Part shown: positions 39,836-48,373 of the stretch, piece after piece
Numbering within the stretch: the first letter of the stretch is position 1
Layout of the letters: every line of letters starts with the position of its first letter
Origin: an uncultured Alloprevotella sp.
Lineage (GTDB): Bacteria > Bacteroidota > Bacteroidia > Bacteroidales > Bacteroidaceae
Reading direction: 5' to 3'
Length of the DNA: 64,000 nt
Assembly: GCA_944320745.1 (NCBI GenBank)
Contig: CALUIN010000005.1
Span: 1 to 64,000 of the forward strand
Program-made: the position numbers and the translations under genes
The notes under the pieces: generated by a model
Database searches by the model: none
What the model saw: the letters and a program-made list of their open reading frames with translations, nothing else
Told to the model about the DNA's origin: nothing

Positions 39836-40595
39836 GTACTTTCCCCATAAATTTTGCCTGGACGAACTGGGGTATTTTCCAAGCCATCTTCATCAACTTC
39901 GTGGGTATGCCCGCAAATCCGTGCCGCCGGTAGAGCCTGACATCTTCGGCCCACATCTGTTTCCGGCGCGTACGGTCCGTGGAAAGGCCGCCCATCCGCA
40001 TCTTCACGACATACTTGTCCAGATATGCCACCTTGAGACCGGCCTCGTACAGGTATCTGACGAGGAAATCCGAATCGGCGGCAATCTGGTAGCTCTCGTC
40101 GTACAGCCCGTAACGGCCGAGAGCTTTCCTGCTGACATAGACCGTCGGATGCAGCGGGAGCCAGCCTGCCCGCACCTTCCACCGGCGGTAAGCACCGCTT
40201 ATCCATTTCCGGACGACCCGCTCCGTGTGCCGCGCATCCACATAAAGGCCGTTGCCGTACACCAGGTCGGCCCCGGTCCGGGCAAACGTCGCCGCGATGT
40301 CCGATACGGCATGCGGACTGTAAAAACAGTCGTCCGAATGAAGCAGGCCCACGATGTCGCCCGTCGCGGCGTTTATCCCTTTGTTGATAGCCTCATACAT
40401 TCCTCCGTCCGGTTCGGAAATGATTCGGGCTATGCGGCTTCCGTACCGCCGGACCACGGACAGGGAAGCATCCTGGCTGGCCCCGTCCACAACGATGTAC
40501 TCAATGTCGGGATAGTCCTGGCTCAACACGCTTTCTATAGTCTGCGCGATGGTGGCTTCCCGGTTAAAGCAAGAAGTTATGATGGATATTTTCAT
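39828..40595 (-). CDS. Glycosyltransferase family 2 (GT-A)
   Basis: A 255-residue inverting glycosyltransferase. It starts MKISIITSCFNREATIAQTI and shows IEYIVVDGASQDASLSVV, SEPDGGMYEAINKGINAATG and the metal-binding GLLHSDDCF near residue 90. ADSDFLVRYLYEAGL is the acceptor-side acidic region. It is related to WcaA/WcaE-type enzymes of colanic-acid-like loci. It lies 4 bases downstream of the next GT2 gene and overlaps the fusion gene. Substrates unknown. Confidence 0.92.
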   Translation of the reverse strand: MKISIITSCFNREATIAQTIESVLSQDYPDIEYIVVDGASQDASLSVVRRYGSRIARIISEPDGGMYEAINKGINAATGDIVGLLHSDDCFYSPHAVSDIAATFARTGADLVYGNGLYVDARHTERVVRKWISGAYRRWKVRAGWLPLHPTVYVSRKALGRYGLYDESYQIAADSDFLVRYLYEAGLKVAYLDKYVVKMRMGGLSTDRTRRKQMWAEDVRLYRRHGFAGIPTKLMKMAWKIPQFVQAKFMGKVHD

Positions 40596-40599
40596 GTCA

Positions 40600-41499
40600 T
40601 CACTTTGCCAGGCGCCTCACCTCGGCAACAATGGCCTCGCGGTCCCACCCGCAGCGTTTCTTTAACTCGAAAATCTTGGCGTCTACAAGCATCCTATACC
40701 AAAATCCTTGAAGTATGTGCCAGACAAAGCCTTCCTTCCCGTCCAGGAAACCGGCTTTCAGCACATAGCGGAAGAAAAAATTGGCAAAAGGCCTTACGAA
40801 CAAAGGGGCCTTGACATACTTCATTTTCAGCCAGCGTTTCCGTTGATCCTCCGTCCCCCAGAAAGCGGGCTTCACCGCCCCGGCCCGGTCGTCCAGGCCA
40901 TATTCCGTTAAGAGCGTGTCCAACATCTCGCGCGAAGCATAACCGTTATGCTTCCCCGTCCACCACGTCAGGTCGTTGAGGTTCGCGTCCACCTGGTTGC
41001 CTTCCTTTACCGTGATAGTATCCCCGTCGAAGAGACGGATGTGCTCGTCCATCCACCGGCTCTCGCAAGCGGCATGCCCTTTGCGGAACACCTTGAGATG
41101 ATAGGAAGGGTACCAACCGCCGTGCCGCAGCGGACGCCCCATAAAATCGATGCGCTTGCGCACATAAATTCCGTTCACGTCCGACCCGCGCTGGCTTATT
41201 GCCGACTTTACGGCCTTGCCAATGTCTCCCTCAAGGTATTCGTCTGCGTCCACGCGCCAAATCCATTCCGCCTTTGCCGGGCAACGCGCCAAGGCCCAGT
41301 TGAACTGCTCCGCATAGTTTTTCCATGGATGCCGGCAAACGCGGGCGCCCATGTTTTCCGCAAGTTCACACGTGCGGTCCGTGCTAAAGGAGTCCACGAC
41401 GAATACCTCATCGCAGACGCCGTCCAGGGATTGCAGGCAGCGGACAATATGCTTTTCCTCATCCTTGGTCAAAACGATAGCGGCTATGGCAGTATTCAT
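40600..41499 (-). CDS. Glycosyltransferase family 2 (KdtX/WaaE-like)
   Basis: A 299-residue protein of the GT2 subgroup related to KdtX/WaaE beta-1,4-glucosyltransferases. It shows IAAIVLTKDEEKHIVRCLQS, DEVFVVDSFSTDRTCELAEN, the metal motif WRVDADEYL near residue 105, and the subgroup-specific HGGWYPSYHLKVFRKGHAAC. The C-terminus carries a hydrophobic patch (FVRPFANFFFRYVLKAGFLD) suggesting membrane contact. It overlaps the WcaF-like gene by 4 bases. The sugar is not determined. Confidence 0.9.
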   Translation of the reverse strand: MNTAIAAIVLTKDEEKHIVRCLQSLDGVCDEVFVVDSFSTDRTCELAENMGARVCRHPWKNYAEQFNWALARCPAKAEWIWRVDADEYLEGDIGKAVKSAISQRGSDVNGIYVRKRIDFMGRPLRHGGWYPSYHLKVFRKGHAACESRWMDEHIRLFDGDTITVKEGNQVDANLNDLTWWTGKHNGYASREMLDTLLTEYGLDDRAGAVKPAFWGTEDQRKRWLKMKYVKAPLFVRPFANFFFRYVLKAGFLDGKEGFVWHILQGFWYRMLVDAKIFELKKRCGWDREAIVAEVRRLAK

Positions 41500-42035
41500 A
41501 CTTTCAAAACTCTTTTCTTAATCAGCTTGGCCGGATTGCCTACATATATTCCCCAGGGCTCCGTATCCTTACAGAGAACGGCACACGCGCCGACGATACT
41601 CCGCTCGCGGACATGGACTCCGGGACCGACAAAAGCCCTGGCAGCAACCCAGGCGTAATCGTCTATCCTGATGTCCTTCCAATAGAGAAGATTGGAAGGC
41701 GAGGTATAATCATGGGTAGCCGTACAGAGATAGGCATACTGCGATACGACGACTTTCTTCCCAAGTATTATCTTCCCCGGATTATATATTATGGTATGAG
41801 GCCCGAGGCAGGCCCGTTCTCCGATTTCCAGATTCCACGGAGCCCAAACAACGGACGAGGCATAAACGTTGCCGCCCTTCCCGATTCTGGCCCCCCACAG
41901 CCGCAATATCCAGTTTCTGTAAGAACGGAAAAAAGGTAAAGCGAAAGGCCGGAACAGCACAAGGCGAGTCACGTTCCATAGGAGCCGCCGCAGCCGGTCA
42001 GAGAATGTATAAATGTCTATATATCTATCATCCAC
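41496..42035 (-). CDS. WcaF-like hexapeptide acyltransferase
   Basis: A 179-residue left-handed beta-helix acyltransferase. The N-terminus LLWNVTRLVLFRPFALPFFR followed by NWILRLWGARIGKGGNVYAS is characteristic of the WcaF group of colanic-acid acetyltransferases. Hexapeptide turns run through IGERACLGPHTIIYNPGKII, and the catalytic His is probably in CTATHDYTS. It probably O-acetylates a sugar of the repeat unit using acetyl-CoA. It overlaps the following GT2 gene by 4 bases. Confidence 0.88.
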   Translation of the reverse strand: MDDRYIDIYTFSDRLRRLLWNVTRLVLFRPFALPFFRSYRNWILRLWGARIGKGGNVYASSVVWAPWNLEIGERACLGPHTIIYNPGKIILGKKVVVSQYAYLCTATHDYTSPSNLLYWKDIRIDDYAWVAARAFVGPGVHVRERSIVGACAVLCKDTEPWGIYVGNPAKLIKKRVLKV

Positions 42036-42093
42036 GATTAAGGAGATATTTTAGCCTGTTCGATATACTTAGCGGGATAGCCGCGCACGCGGT

Positions 42094-43185
42094 TCAGCCC
42101 CGCAGCGAACGGTAGAGCCGGAGCATCCCCGCAGCCATGGTCCGCGCGGAGTAGCGGTCCTCCACCATCCGCCGGCCGTTCCGCCCCATCGCCTCCAACG
42201 CGGACTCCGGCAAAGCGGCAAACTCCGCCAGGGCTGCCGCCAGACTGTCTGCACGGCAATCGGTCCACCAGCCGCAGCGGCAGGAGCGCAAGTCCTCCCA
42301 CGGCGTCCCGGTCGTAGTCAGCACGGGCGTCCCGCAGGCCAGCGCCTCGGCCACGACGATGCCGAAATTCTCGGAATAAGTGGGCAGGACGAACAAGTCC
42401 GCCTTACGGAACAGGGCCCACTTCGCCTCGCCATACACGCCGCCGACAAAACGGACCATCCTGTCCAGACCCAGTTGCCGGGCCTTTTGCCTCAGCGTCC
42501 CGACGTAGTCCGCATCGCCCTCCCCGGCTATCGTCAATTCATAGCCGGACAGGGCCGGCTTCACGCCGGCCAGGACTTCAAGCAACAGCTCGAGGCCCTT
42601 TTTCCTGTGTATCCGCGAAAGGAAAAGCAGGCTTCCGGACCGGCGCCAAGAGGTCTTCATCCGGATGTCCTCTACGCATATCCCGTTGGGTATCACTACA
42701 ATGTTCGCGTTATATCCCAACCGCGACAGGTTTTCCCGCTCGGCCGGAGCCGTGGCATGAAGGCAATCCGCGGACCGGACGGCGTGCCGCTGATAGAGCA
42801 GCAGCGCCGGCAGTTTCCGGGTCCAATAGTGCCGCCGCACTATCCACGGCTCCAACATGCCGTGCGGTGTCAGGACCGTTTTGTAGCCTGCCCGCCGCGC
42901 CAGTTCCTGGACCAGGGCGCACTGCGGCAACCAGCAGCAGTTCACATGCACGACGTCCGGGCCGACGGCCGACAGGGCCTTCACCCACTCCCGCGCCATG
43001 CGGCCACAGAGCGAGGAGGAAATGTAATGTGTCCTGCAATTCTCAAGCGGGAGCGGACACGGCGAGCGGTGCGTCACGACGTGCAGCTCCGCTGATTTGC
43101 CCAGCTCGCGGGCAAGCAGGGCCATGTATGCAGCCGTCCCGCCAGAAGCGCGGTCCAGGCTCGGAATGTAATGAACGATTTTCAT
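42094..43185 (-). CDS. Glycosyltransferase family 4
   Basis: A 363-residue GT-B enzyme. I start it at ATG 43185, where MKIVHYIPSLDRASGGTAAY begins the normal GT4 fold. The frame stays open for another 84 codons upstream, but that stretch translates the intergenic 21-bp repeats and is not credible. The donor domain shows LLFLSRIHRKKGLELLLEVL near residue 195 and LPTYSENFGIVVAEALACGT near residue 280 with the E-x7-E signature. It starts 316 bases after the upstream acyltransferase stop, the longest gene-free gap in this operon apart from 49.5-50.1 kb. Confidence 0.9.
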   Translation of the reverse strand: MKIVHYIPSLDRASGGTAAYMALLARELGKSAELHVVTHRSPCPLPLENCRTHYISSSLCGRMAREWVKALSAVGPDVVHVNCCWLPQCALVQELARRAGYKTVLTPHGMLEPWIVRRHYWTRKLPALLLYQRHAVRSADCLHATAPAERENLSRLGYNANIVVIPNGICVEDIRMKTSWRRSGSLLFLSRIHRKKGLELLLEVLAGVKPALSGYELTIAGEGDADYVGTLRQKARQLGLDRMVRFVGGVYGEAKWALFRKADLFVLPTYSENFGIVVAEALACGTPVLTTTGTPWEDLRSCRCGWWTDCRADSLAAALAEFAALPESALEAMGRNGRRMVEDRYSARTMAAGMLRLYRSLRG

Positions 43186-43299
43186 CCGTTGTCTGTCTTG
43201 TTCCGCGTCCGGAGCAGGAGCGCCCTCACGCCCGTCCCGTCCACACGCGGCGGAGCCGCCTTTTCTCCCTGTCGTGGTCCCGGCATCTCCTGAAAACGC

Positions 43300-43362
43300 C
43301 AAGTAGCCCCGTAAAAACTGCAAGTAAGCCCGTAAAAATTCCAAGTAGCCCCGTGCGCGCCG
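43300..43362. repeat. 21-bp tandem repeat cluster (variant)
   Basis: Three units at 43300, 43321 and 43342 with the pattern CAAGTAGCCCCGTAAAAA; the AGCCCCGT half of the core is kept and the left half has diverged. It lies inside the second polysaccharide operon, in the 316-base gap 43186-43501, which holds no gene or clear promoter box. Confidence 0.8.
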
Positions 43363-43501
43363 CCTGCGGCCGGGCGCCGCACATGCCCGGGCCACCCTGT
43401 TCACGCCGCGGAACGGTTGCCGGCGCATGCCCGGCAAGCACGCGAGCGCAACGCCGGCTCCAGCTCCGGCGCGCGGACTTCGCTGTCCCGGTTCTGCCGG
43501 G

Positions 43502-44170
43502 TCAATACACGAATCCGCTCTGCCGGCTGAAATACGGAGCGTCGTGCGGCAGATCTTTTACGGGCTTTGCCGGAACGCCGGCATACAGTTTCCAAGGCTC
43601 GGAGTAATCACGTGTCAGCACGGCACCTGCCCCCAGGACGGAACAGGCCGGCAACCGCGCTCCGCCAAGGATTTTCACGCCGGTGCCGATGAAGCAATAA
43701 TCGCCTATGCGGATGGGCCGGCTGTCCTGCCGGTTGCGGTAAATGTCTATTGAATGGGTCAGGAACTGGGAGCCGTAGCCCGCTATCGTAACGTAGCGGC
43801 CTATGGCGACCGAGTCCGTGCAGTCTATGTGGTGCTGCTTCGTGATGGCCGATTCGTCGCCGAGCAGCAGCTCGGGCCTGCGGTCCGGCTGGTGGGCGAA
43901 GTGGCGCGAACCCGTATGCAGGGGAAAACCTGTAATCCAGTTGCCGCGGACGATGACGGAGCCTTTGCCCATCACCATGCGCTCCAGGTGGATGGCGCAG
44001 TTGAAGTGGCCGATACGCGCCCCCTCGCGCATCACCAGGTGGCGGGGGAATACGTAGGAAAAGCCGATGCGCGCCGACGGATGCAGCTCGTAGCCGTAGA
44101 ACCGCACGAGGCAGAAGCGCTTCAGCCGCCACGGCAGCAGCAGGACCAGCAGGTTGCAGAAGGTTTTCAT
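43502..44170 (-). CDS. Hexapeptide-repeat acyltransferase
   Basis: A 222-residue protein from ATG 44170, which overlaps the stop of the upstream GT4 gene as ATGA. The N-terminus MKTFCNLLVLLLPWRLKRFC is hydrophobic and basic, then hexapeptide turns run through HPSARIGFSYVFPRHLVMRE, SVAIGRYVTIAGYGSQFLTH and FIGTGVKILGGARLPACSVL. The catalytic His is probably in SQFLTHSID. It is an O- or N-acyltransferase of a sugar in the repeat unit. Longer in-frame upstream sequence overlaps the GT4 gene and is rejected. Confidence 0.85.
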   Translation of the reverse strand: MKTFCNLLVLLLPWRLKRFCLVRFYGYELHPSARIGFSYVFPRHLVMREGARIGHFNCAIHLERMVMGKGSVIVRGNWITGFPLHTGSRHFAHQPDRRPELLLGDESAITKQHHIDCTDSVAIGRYVTIAGYGSQFLTHSIDIYRNRQDSRPIRIGDYCFIGTGVKILGGARLPACSVLGAGAVLTRDYSEPWKLYAGVPAKPVKDLPHDAPYFSRQSGFVY

Positions 44171-45156
44171 TCCGACAGATTCCGATAAATATCCACATAC
44201 TGCCGGGCCACGGCGTCGGGACTGTAGCGCCGCACGTTCTCCCGCCCCTTCCGCACGAGCGCGCCGCGGTAGTCGCGGTCGCGGATGACGCGCAGGTAGG
44301 CCCGCCGCATGTCGTCCACGGAGTAGGGGTCGACCAGCGCGGCCGCACCGCCGGCCACCTCGCGCATGGGCGAGAGGTCGGAAGTGACGACCACGCGGCC
44401 CACGGCCTGGCCCTCGATGACGGGCATCCCGAACCCCTCGGACAGGGAGGGAAAGCTGACGATGTCGGCCCGGCGGTACTCCTCCGCCATCTGCCCGTCG
44501 TCCAGGTCGTGCGCGCAGGAGTAGTTCACGCGCTTCTCCCTGAGGAGCCGCGCCATGTCCGCGCTCAAGCTGCCGACGACGCGCAGGTGGCAGGGAATGC
44601 CCTCCAGCGCCCGGACCGTCCGCTCCAGATTCTTCCGCCCGAGTGTCCCGACATGCAGAATCACGGGACAGGAATCGTTGAAAGCCTTCTCGCAAAAGCG
44701 GAACCGGTCGTCGACGGGATTCGGAATGACCGCGACCCGCTCTGCGGGCAGCCAAATCTGTTCCAGAACTTGCCGGCGGGCAAAGTCCGAAATAAAGACC
44801 ACATAGGCCGCACGCTTCAGGGAAGAGATGTACAGCCATTTCCAGAGTCTCTTCTTCACCCCGGCCAGACGGTGGTAATACATGATGTCGTGCACCGTGA
44901 CCACAGTCCTGCGGCCCCGCAGGAACCACAACAGGTAATGCACGTCGCCCGTGATGTGATTCAGCTCGCCCCGCCGCTGACGGCGCAGGGCATAAAGGCC
45001 GTTTCTCAGGATCGACGGCAAGCCGGCAAACGGAGACGGCAGGTACGTGCGCCTTATGGAAAGCGTCCGCCCCACCCGCTCCGCAACGGTGTGGAAAACG
45101 GTCTGGATGGAGTAGCCGGCCCGGATGTTTCTGAAATAATAATTCACGCCAAGCAT
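44167..45156 (-). CDS. Glycosyltransferase family 4
   Basis: A 329-residue GT-B enzyme from ATG 45156, where MLGVNYYFRNIRAGYSIQTV begins and which lies 5 bases after the polymerase stop. Features are TVVTVHDIMYYHRLAGVKKR near residue 85, AVIPNPVDDRF, VILHVGTLGRKNLERTVRAL near residue 165, and FPSLSEGFGMPVIEGQAVGR with the donor E-x7-E signature. It is the GT4 subgroup with an H-D acceptor motif seen in mannosyl- and rhamnosyltransferases, but specificity is not fixed by sequence. Confidence 0.9.
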   Translation of the reverse strand: MLGVNYYFRNIRAGYSIQTVFHTVAERVGRTLSIRRTYLPSPFAGLPSILRNGLYALRRQRRGELNHITGDVHYLLWFLRGRRTVVTVHDIMYYHRLAGVKKRLWKWLYISSLKRAAYVVFISDFARRQVLEQIWLPAERVAVIPNPVDDRFRFCEKAFNDSCPVILHVGTLGRKNLERTVRALEGIPCHLRVVGSLSADMARLLREKRVNYSCAHDLDDGQMAEEYRRADIVSFPSLSEGFGMPVIEGQAVGRVVVTSDLSPMREVAGGAAALVDPYSVDDMRRAYLRVIRDRDYRGALVRKGRENVRRYSPDAVARQYVDIYRNLSE

Positions 45157-45161
45157 AGCTG

Positions 45162-46505
45162 TTATGGTTTGGCCTGCGATGTGCGGACGGCGCTTAGCGC
45201 GAAGCCGCCGGCCAGCACGCAAAAACCGAGATTCGCAGGTATGGCCCACTGGCCTTGAGGCACGGTCAGCATCATGCCTGCCGCCATCATCCACGGCAGG
45301 AGGTCCGCCCGCTCCGTCAGCCGCATGTAGGCATGCCTCAACATATCCAGAGAAAACAAGAGACGGACGCCGATAATGACAAGACCGAGGATAAATCCGC
45401 ACTCGCCGATGACACGCTGCCACTCTACCTCTCCGTTAAAACCGAAGGCATACATGTCCCCGCCCATAAGGCTGGCTCCGGCGTTCGTCCCCAGTCCGAG
45501 TCCGTAGCCGAATACGGGCACGCCGGCCCCGCCGAAGAGGGCTTCCAGGTAACCGCCGAAATAGCGGTTGCCAATGACGCCCCTGGCCAGCCCTCCCTCG
45601 GCCTCGTTGGCCGATTCGAAACGGGCATTGAATACTTCCATGCTGGTATCGGCTATGCCGGAATAGCCCAGCAGGGCTACCGCCGCTATTCCCGCGAGGA
45701 CAAAGAGCACAACCCTGTTGCGCCACTCCGGCTTCAGGACCGCAGCCAGCAGCAGAAAAGCGACGAACACCGTGGACTGAAACAAGTTTGTCCGCGAAAT
45801 GGATGTCGGGATGGCTATCAGATAGCAGACCAGAACGAGTGCCAGCGCCCAGCCGTTCATGCGGTTCCGCTCGTCCAGGGTCCTGTTTGCCGCCAGGTAA
45901 TAAAGCATGGAACAGCCCACGATGCCTTGGAACGCGACATAGCCGGAAGTGAAGGAGAACGTACCGGGCGGCCGCATATAGCCCATGGCGCCGCCGAACC
46001 CGGCTGTCCCCTCGCCGCCCACGCCGATATTGACCCATGCCGTATCGGGAGAATAGAACTGAACGACGACCAACAGGGTCATCGGAACGGAGAGGTACAG
46101 AAAGAAGCGCAGCATCCGCAAGAGTTCGTCCCGCGCCAGGACTTTGCCTATCACGAGAATCATGGGAAAGTGGAAGAAATAAATGCGCCAGCCAAAGAGG
46201 GCTACCAGCAGATTGTGGTGCCCCGCTACGAGGGTCAGGAAGAAAGACAGGGTGGCGGCTATCATCATCACCCTGAAATATGGCGAGACGAACCACTTGC
46301 GCCGCAGTCCTTCTACCACCAGCCATATCGCGATAGGGTCCCGCACGACGAGCAGCGGCGTCGCCAACGACGGCAGCACCCATTTGCGAAGCGCGCCCTC
46401 GAACACAAGCAGGATGACGTATAGCCAGACGGCATAACGATAAACATTATACGTAGGACAAGCCGTCGCATTTTTATCAGCAACCCATTCCATCTGTTTT
46501 TTCAA
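45162..46505 (-). CDS. Wzy-like O-antigen/EPS polymerase or ligase
   Basis: A 447-residue polytopic protein with about eleven membrane helices, no signal peptide and a large periplasmic loop. NAEGGLA-like ANEAEGGLARGVIGNRYFGG and GYGLGLGTNAGASL near residues 330-375 resemble the Wzy_C (PF04932) region. ISRTNLFQSTVFVAFLLLAA lies in a mid helix. It probably polymerises lipid-linked repeat units at the periplasmic face in the Wzx/Wzy pathway. It overlaps the upstream GT4 by 4 bases. No flippase gene accompanies it in this operon. Confidence 0.8.
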   Translation of the reverse strand: MKKQMEWVADKNATACPTYNVYRYAVWLYVILLVFEGALRKWVLPSLATPLLVVRDPIAIWLVVEGLRRKWFVSPYFRVMMIAATLSFFLTLVAGHHNLLVALFGWRIYFFHFPMILVIGKVLARDELLRMLRFFLYLSVPMTLLVVVQFYSPDTAWVNIGVGGEGTAGFGGAMGYMRPPGTFSFTSGYVAFQGIVGCSMLYYLAANRTLDERNRMNGWALALVLVCYLIAIPTSISRTNLFQSTVFVAFLLLAAVLKPEWRNRVVLFVLAGIAAVALLGYSGIADTSMEVFNARFESANEAEGGLARGVIGNRYFGGYLEALFGGAGVPVFGYGLGLGTNAGASLMGGDMYAFGFNGEVEWQRVIGECGFILGLVIIGVRLLFSLDMLRHAYMRLTERADLLPWMMAAGMMLTVPQGQWAIPANLGFCVLAGGFALSAVRTSQAKP

Positions 46506-47743
46506 CCTTTTGACAGCCTCCGCCTGATAGCCTCCGCCAATTCATTTTCATAAAGACTCCACGGCCTTTGCGCCGCCGTATTCAAGGCGGCCCGCCCGAT
46601 CTCTTCCAACCGCTCCCTTTCCTCTAATATTTGCCTTATCTTGTCCTTCAATTCTACGGTAGACGCCGGCTTTACCAACCAGCCGTTTTCTCCATCTTTG
46701 ATAAAATTCAACCCGCAAGTACTTTCCGTCGTAAGAACCGGCGTGCCTTGCGACATGGATTCTGTAACGACCATGCCAAAACCTTCAAACAAAGAAGGGA
46801 AAATCAACACATCGCTTTCCGCCATCAGACGAAGAAGGTCTTGATGAAAGAGTTGAGGAATATGCTTGTGCAACGCCAACTCCGCCCGTAAATCCGGACA
46901 TTTATCAATCTCGCCGTCGCCCACTACGGTGAGATTGATATACTCGCAAAAAGGCTTCACGCTTTCAAACAAATAGCTCAACCCCTTACTTTGCACCAAA
47001 CGACCGACGAATAAAAAATCCAGTTTCCGATTTCTGGCGTCTCTATATTTCCTATGACGATTCACCGGAGGGAATCCATATGGTACTACGTCAATGGTAG
47101 CATTCATCTTATAAGGAAAATCCTTCAATATAGATTCTTTCGTAAAGGAACTGGCGACAAAAATATGATCGGCCATCAACAATTCCTGGTCCTTCCGCGC
47201 CAATTTCTCTTTAGAATCATCATATATGCCTAAAATAGCAGCCCAACCGGGATGCTTTTCTCTTTCGCTTGCCAACAACCGCTGGTAAGTCCTCCAATGA
47301 ATAATGGGCAAATCAAACAGACATTTTATGCCATCTGACTTTGCTTGCCTGAATGAGTAGTAGGCCCCTTCATCATAAGCATAAACTGCGCATATCCCTT
47401 TCCTGTTCCGATGAATATAGCGGGCAACGGTCTTATCAAGTTCATGATAAACATAGTCCACGGTTATTCCCTGGAACCAATGCACGTACCGATTGGCTAT
47501 TCTCAGTATTTCCTTCACTGGATGAAGCCGGGTAAAAGGTTTCAACCCGGCTGGCAATGTTCTCTTCATCAACAAGTTCAACGGCCTGAGCCTGGCCAGC
47601 CGTTCCGACAGGCTGCCTTGGAAGCAGGCTACACAGGTATGGAAACTTTGCAACATGCCGTTGGCATACAAGCCCAAGACGGCGTGGCGCGTATTTTCAT
47701 TCCCTGTAGGATGCTCTATCAATACTTTTTTCCGGCCATCCAT
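46502..47743 (-). CDS. Glycosyltransferase family 4
   Basis: A 413-residue GT-B enzyme. KKVLIEHPTGNENTRHAVLG at the start, DFLFVGRLVQSKGLSYLFES near residue 245 and IFPSLFEGFGMVVTESMSQG near residue 325 mark the family. The last of these carries the donor-binding acidic pair. The start overlaps the upstream acyltransferase by 25 bases, so the two are translated from one message. Base composition drops here relative to 38-46 kb and stays AT-rich to about 51 kb, suggesting a separately acquired block. Confidence 0.9.
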   Translation of the reverse strand: MDGRKKVLIEHPTGNENTRHAVLGLYANGMLQSFHTCVACFQGSLSERLARLRPLNLLMKRTLPAGLKPFTRLHPVKEILRIANRYVHWFQGITVDYVYHELDKTVARYIHRNRKGICAVYAYDEGAYYSFRQAKSDGIKCLFDLPIIHWRTYQRLLASEREKHPGWAAILGIYDDSKEKLARKDQELLMADHIFVASSFTKESILKDFPYKMNATIDVVPYGFPPVNRHRKYRDARNRKLDFLFVGRLVQSKGLSYLFESVKPFCEYINLTVVGDGEIDKCPDLRAELALHKHIPQLFHQDLLRLMAESDVLIFPSLFEGFGMVVTESMSQGTPVLTTESTCGLNFIKDGENGWLVKPASTVELKDKIRQILEERERLEEIGRAALNTAAQRPWSLYENELAEAIRRRLSKG

Positions 47744-48327
47744 ACTTTCCAGTATAACTTTAAGTCACCGCTCAATAAAGACGGGATAACCAATTTATCA
47801 TGGACACATTTTCTTTGCTTCAATACTTGTGCCGGATTTCCGCTCATGACGCACATCGGCGGCACGTCCCTTACGACAACAGCCCCGGCTCCGATAACAG
47901 CCCCGCGGCCGATTCTGCGACACGACGGAAGTATCAGCGCGTTTGAAGCTATCCACACGTAATCCTCTATTTCAATCCCGTAATGCTTGTGCTCCCATTC
48001 CGGCGAATCAATGCAATGGCTTGTCGTTATGATTTCGCTGTCGTTGCTGATAATGACATGACTGCCAATTTTTACAGGCGAGCGCAGATCCAATTTATAA
48101 GAGCCGATGGATGTATCGTCCCCGACGGTCAGATTCCGGTTTGCCCTTTTTGCCAGTTGCCTTAAAATAATCGTGTCCTTGCCTATTTGTGCGCCCTTTC
48201 TCCGGGCTTTTCTTCGGGCCAACTCTTGACGGCACCATATCTTCAGCCGTGGATACAATCCGGCTAAGAAATGAGAAAGAGAACGTTGGCTGATATGCTT
48301 ATAATAAATACAGGAATGATCTATCAT
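47719..48327 (-). CDS. Hexapeptide-repeat acyltransferase (CysE/LacA/NodL-like)
   Basis: A 202-residue left-handed beta-helix protein. Turns run through NLTVGDDTSIGSYKLDLRSP and VKIGSHVIISNDSEIITTSH (probable catalytic His), then VWIASNALILPSCRRIGRGA and VIGAGAVVVRDVPPMCVMSG. The C-terminal NPAQVLK motif is typical of the xenobiotic/maltose acetyltransferase fold. It probably acetylates a repeat-unit sugar. It is AT-rich like its neighbours, lies 62 bases after a GT2 gene and overlaps the next GT4 gene. Confidence 0.88.
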   Translation of the reverse strand: MIDHSCIYYKHISQRSLSHFLAGLYPRLKIWCRQELARRKARRKGAQIGKDTIILRQLAKRANRNLTVGDDTSIGSYKLDLRSPVKIGSHVIISNDSEIITTSHCIDSPEWEHKHYGIEIEDYVWIASNALILPSCRRIGRGAVIGAGAVVVRDVPPMCVMSGNPAQVLKQRKCVHDKLVIPSLLSGDLKLYWKVWMAGKKY

Positions 48328-48373
48328 CTCTACTCGATTAAAAATCTATCTTTCGCCTCCTGTCTATGAAGGA

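Noticed and set aside
43186..43437. An 84-codon N-terminal extension of the GT4 gene at 42094-43185
   Set aside because: It translates the intergenic repeat cluster and GC-rich spacer; the GT4 fold starts normally at ATG 43185.
44929..45423. N-terminal extensions of the acyltransferase and GT4 frames into their neighbours
   Set aside because: They overlap conserved coding sequence of the adjacent genes in another frame, and good ATG starts exist at 44170 and 45156.
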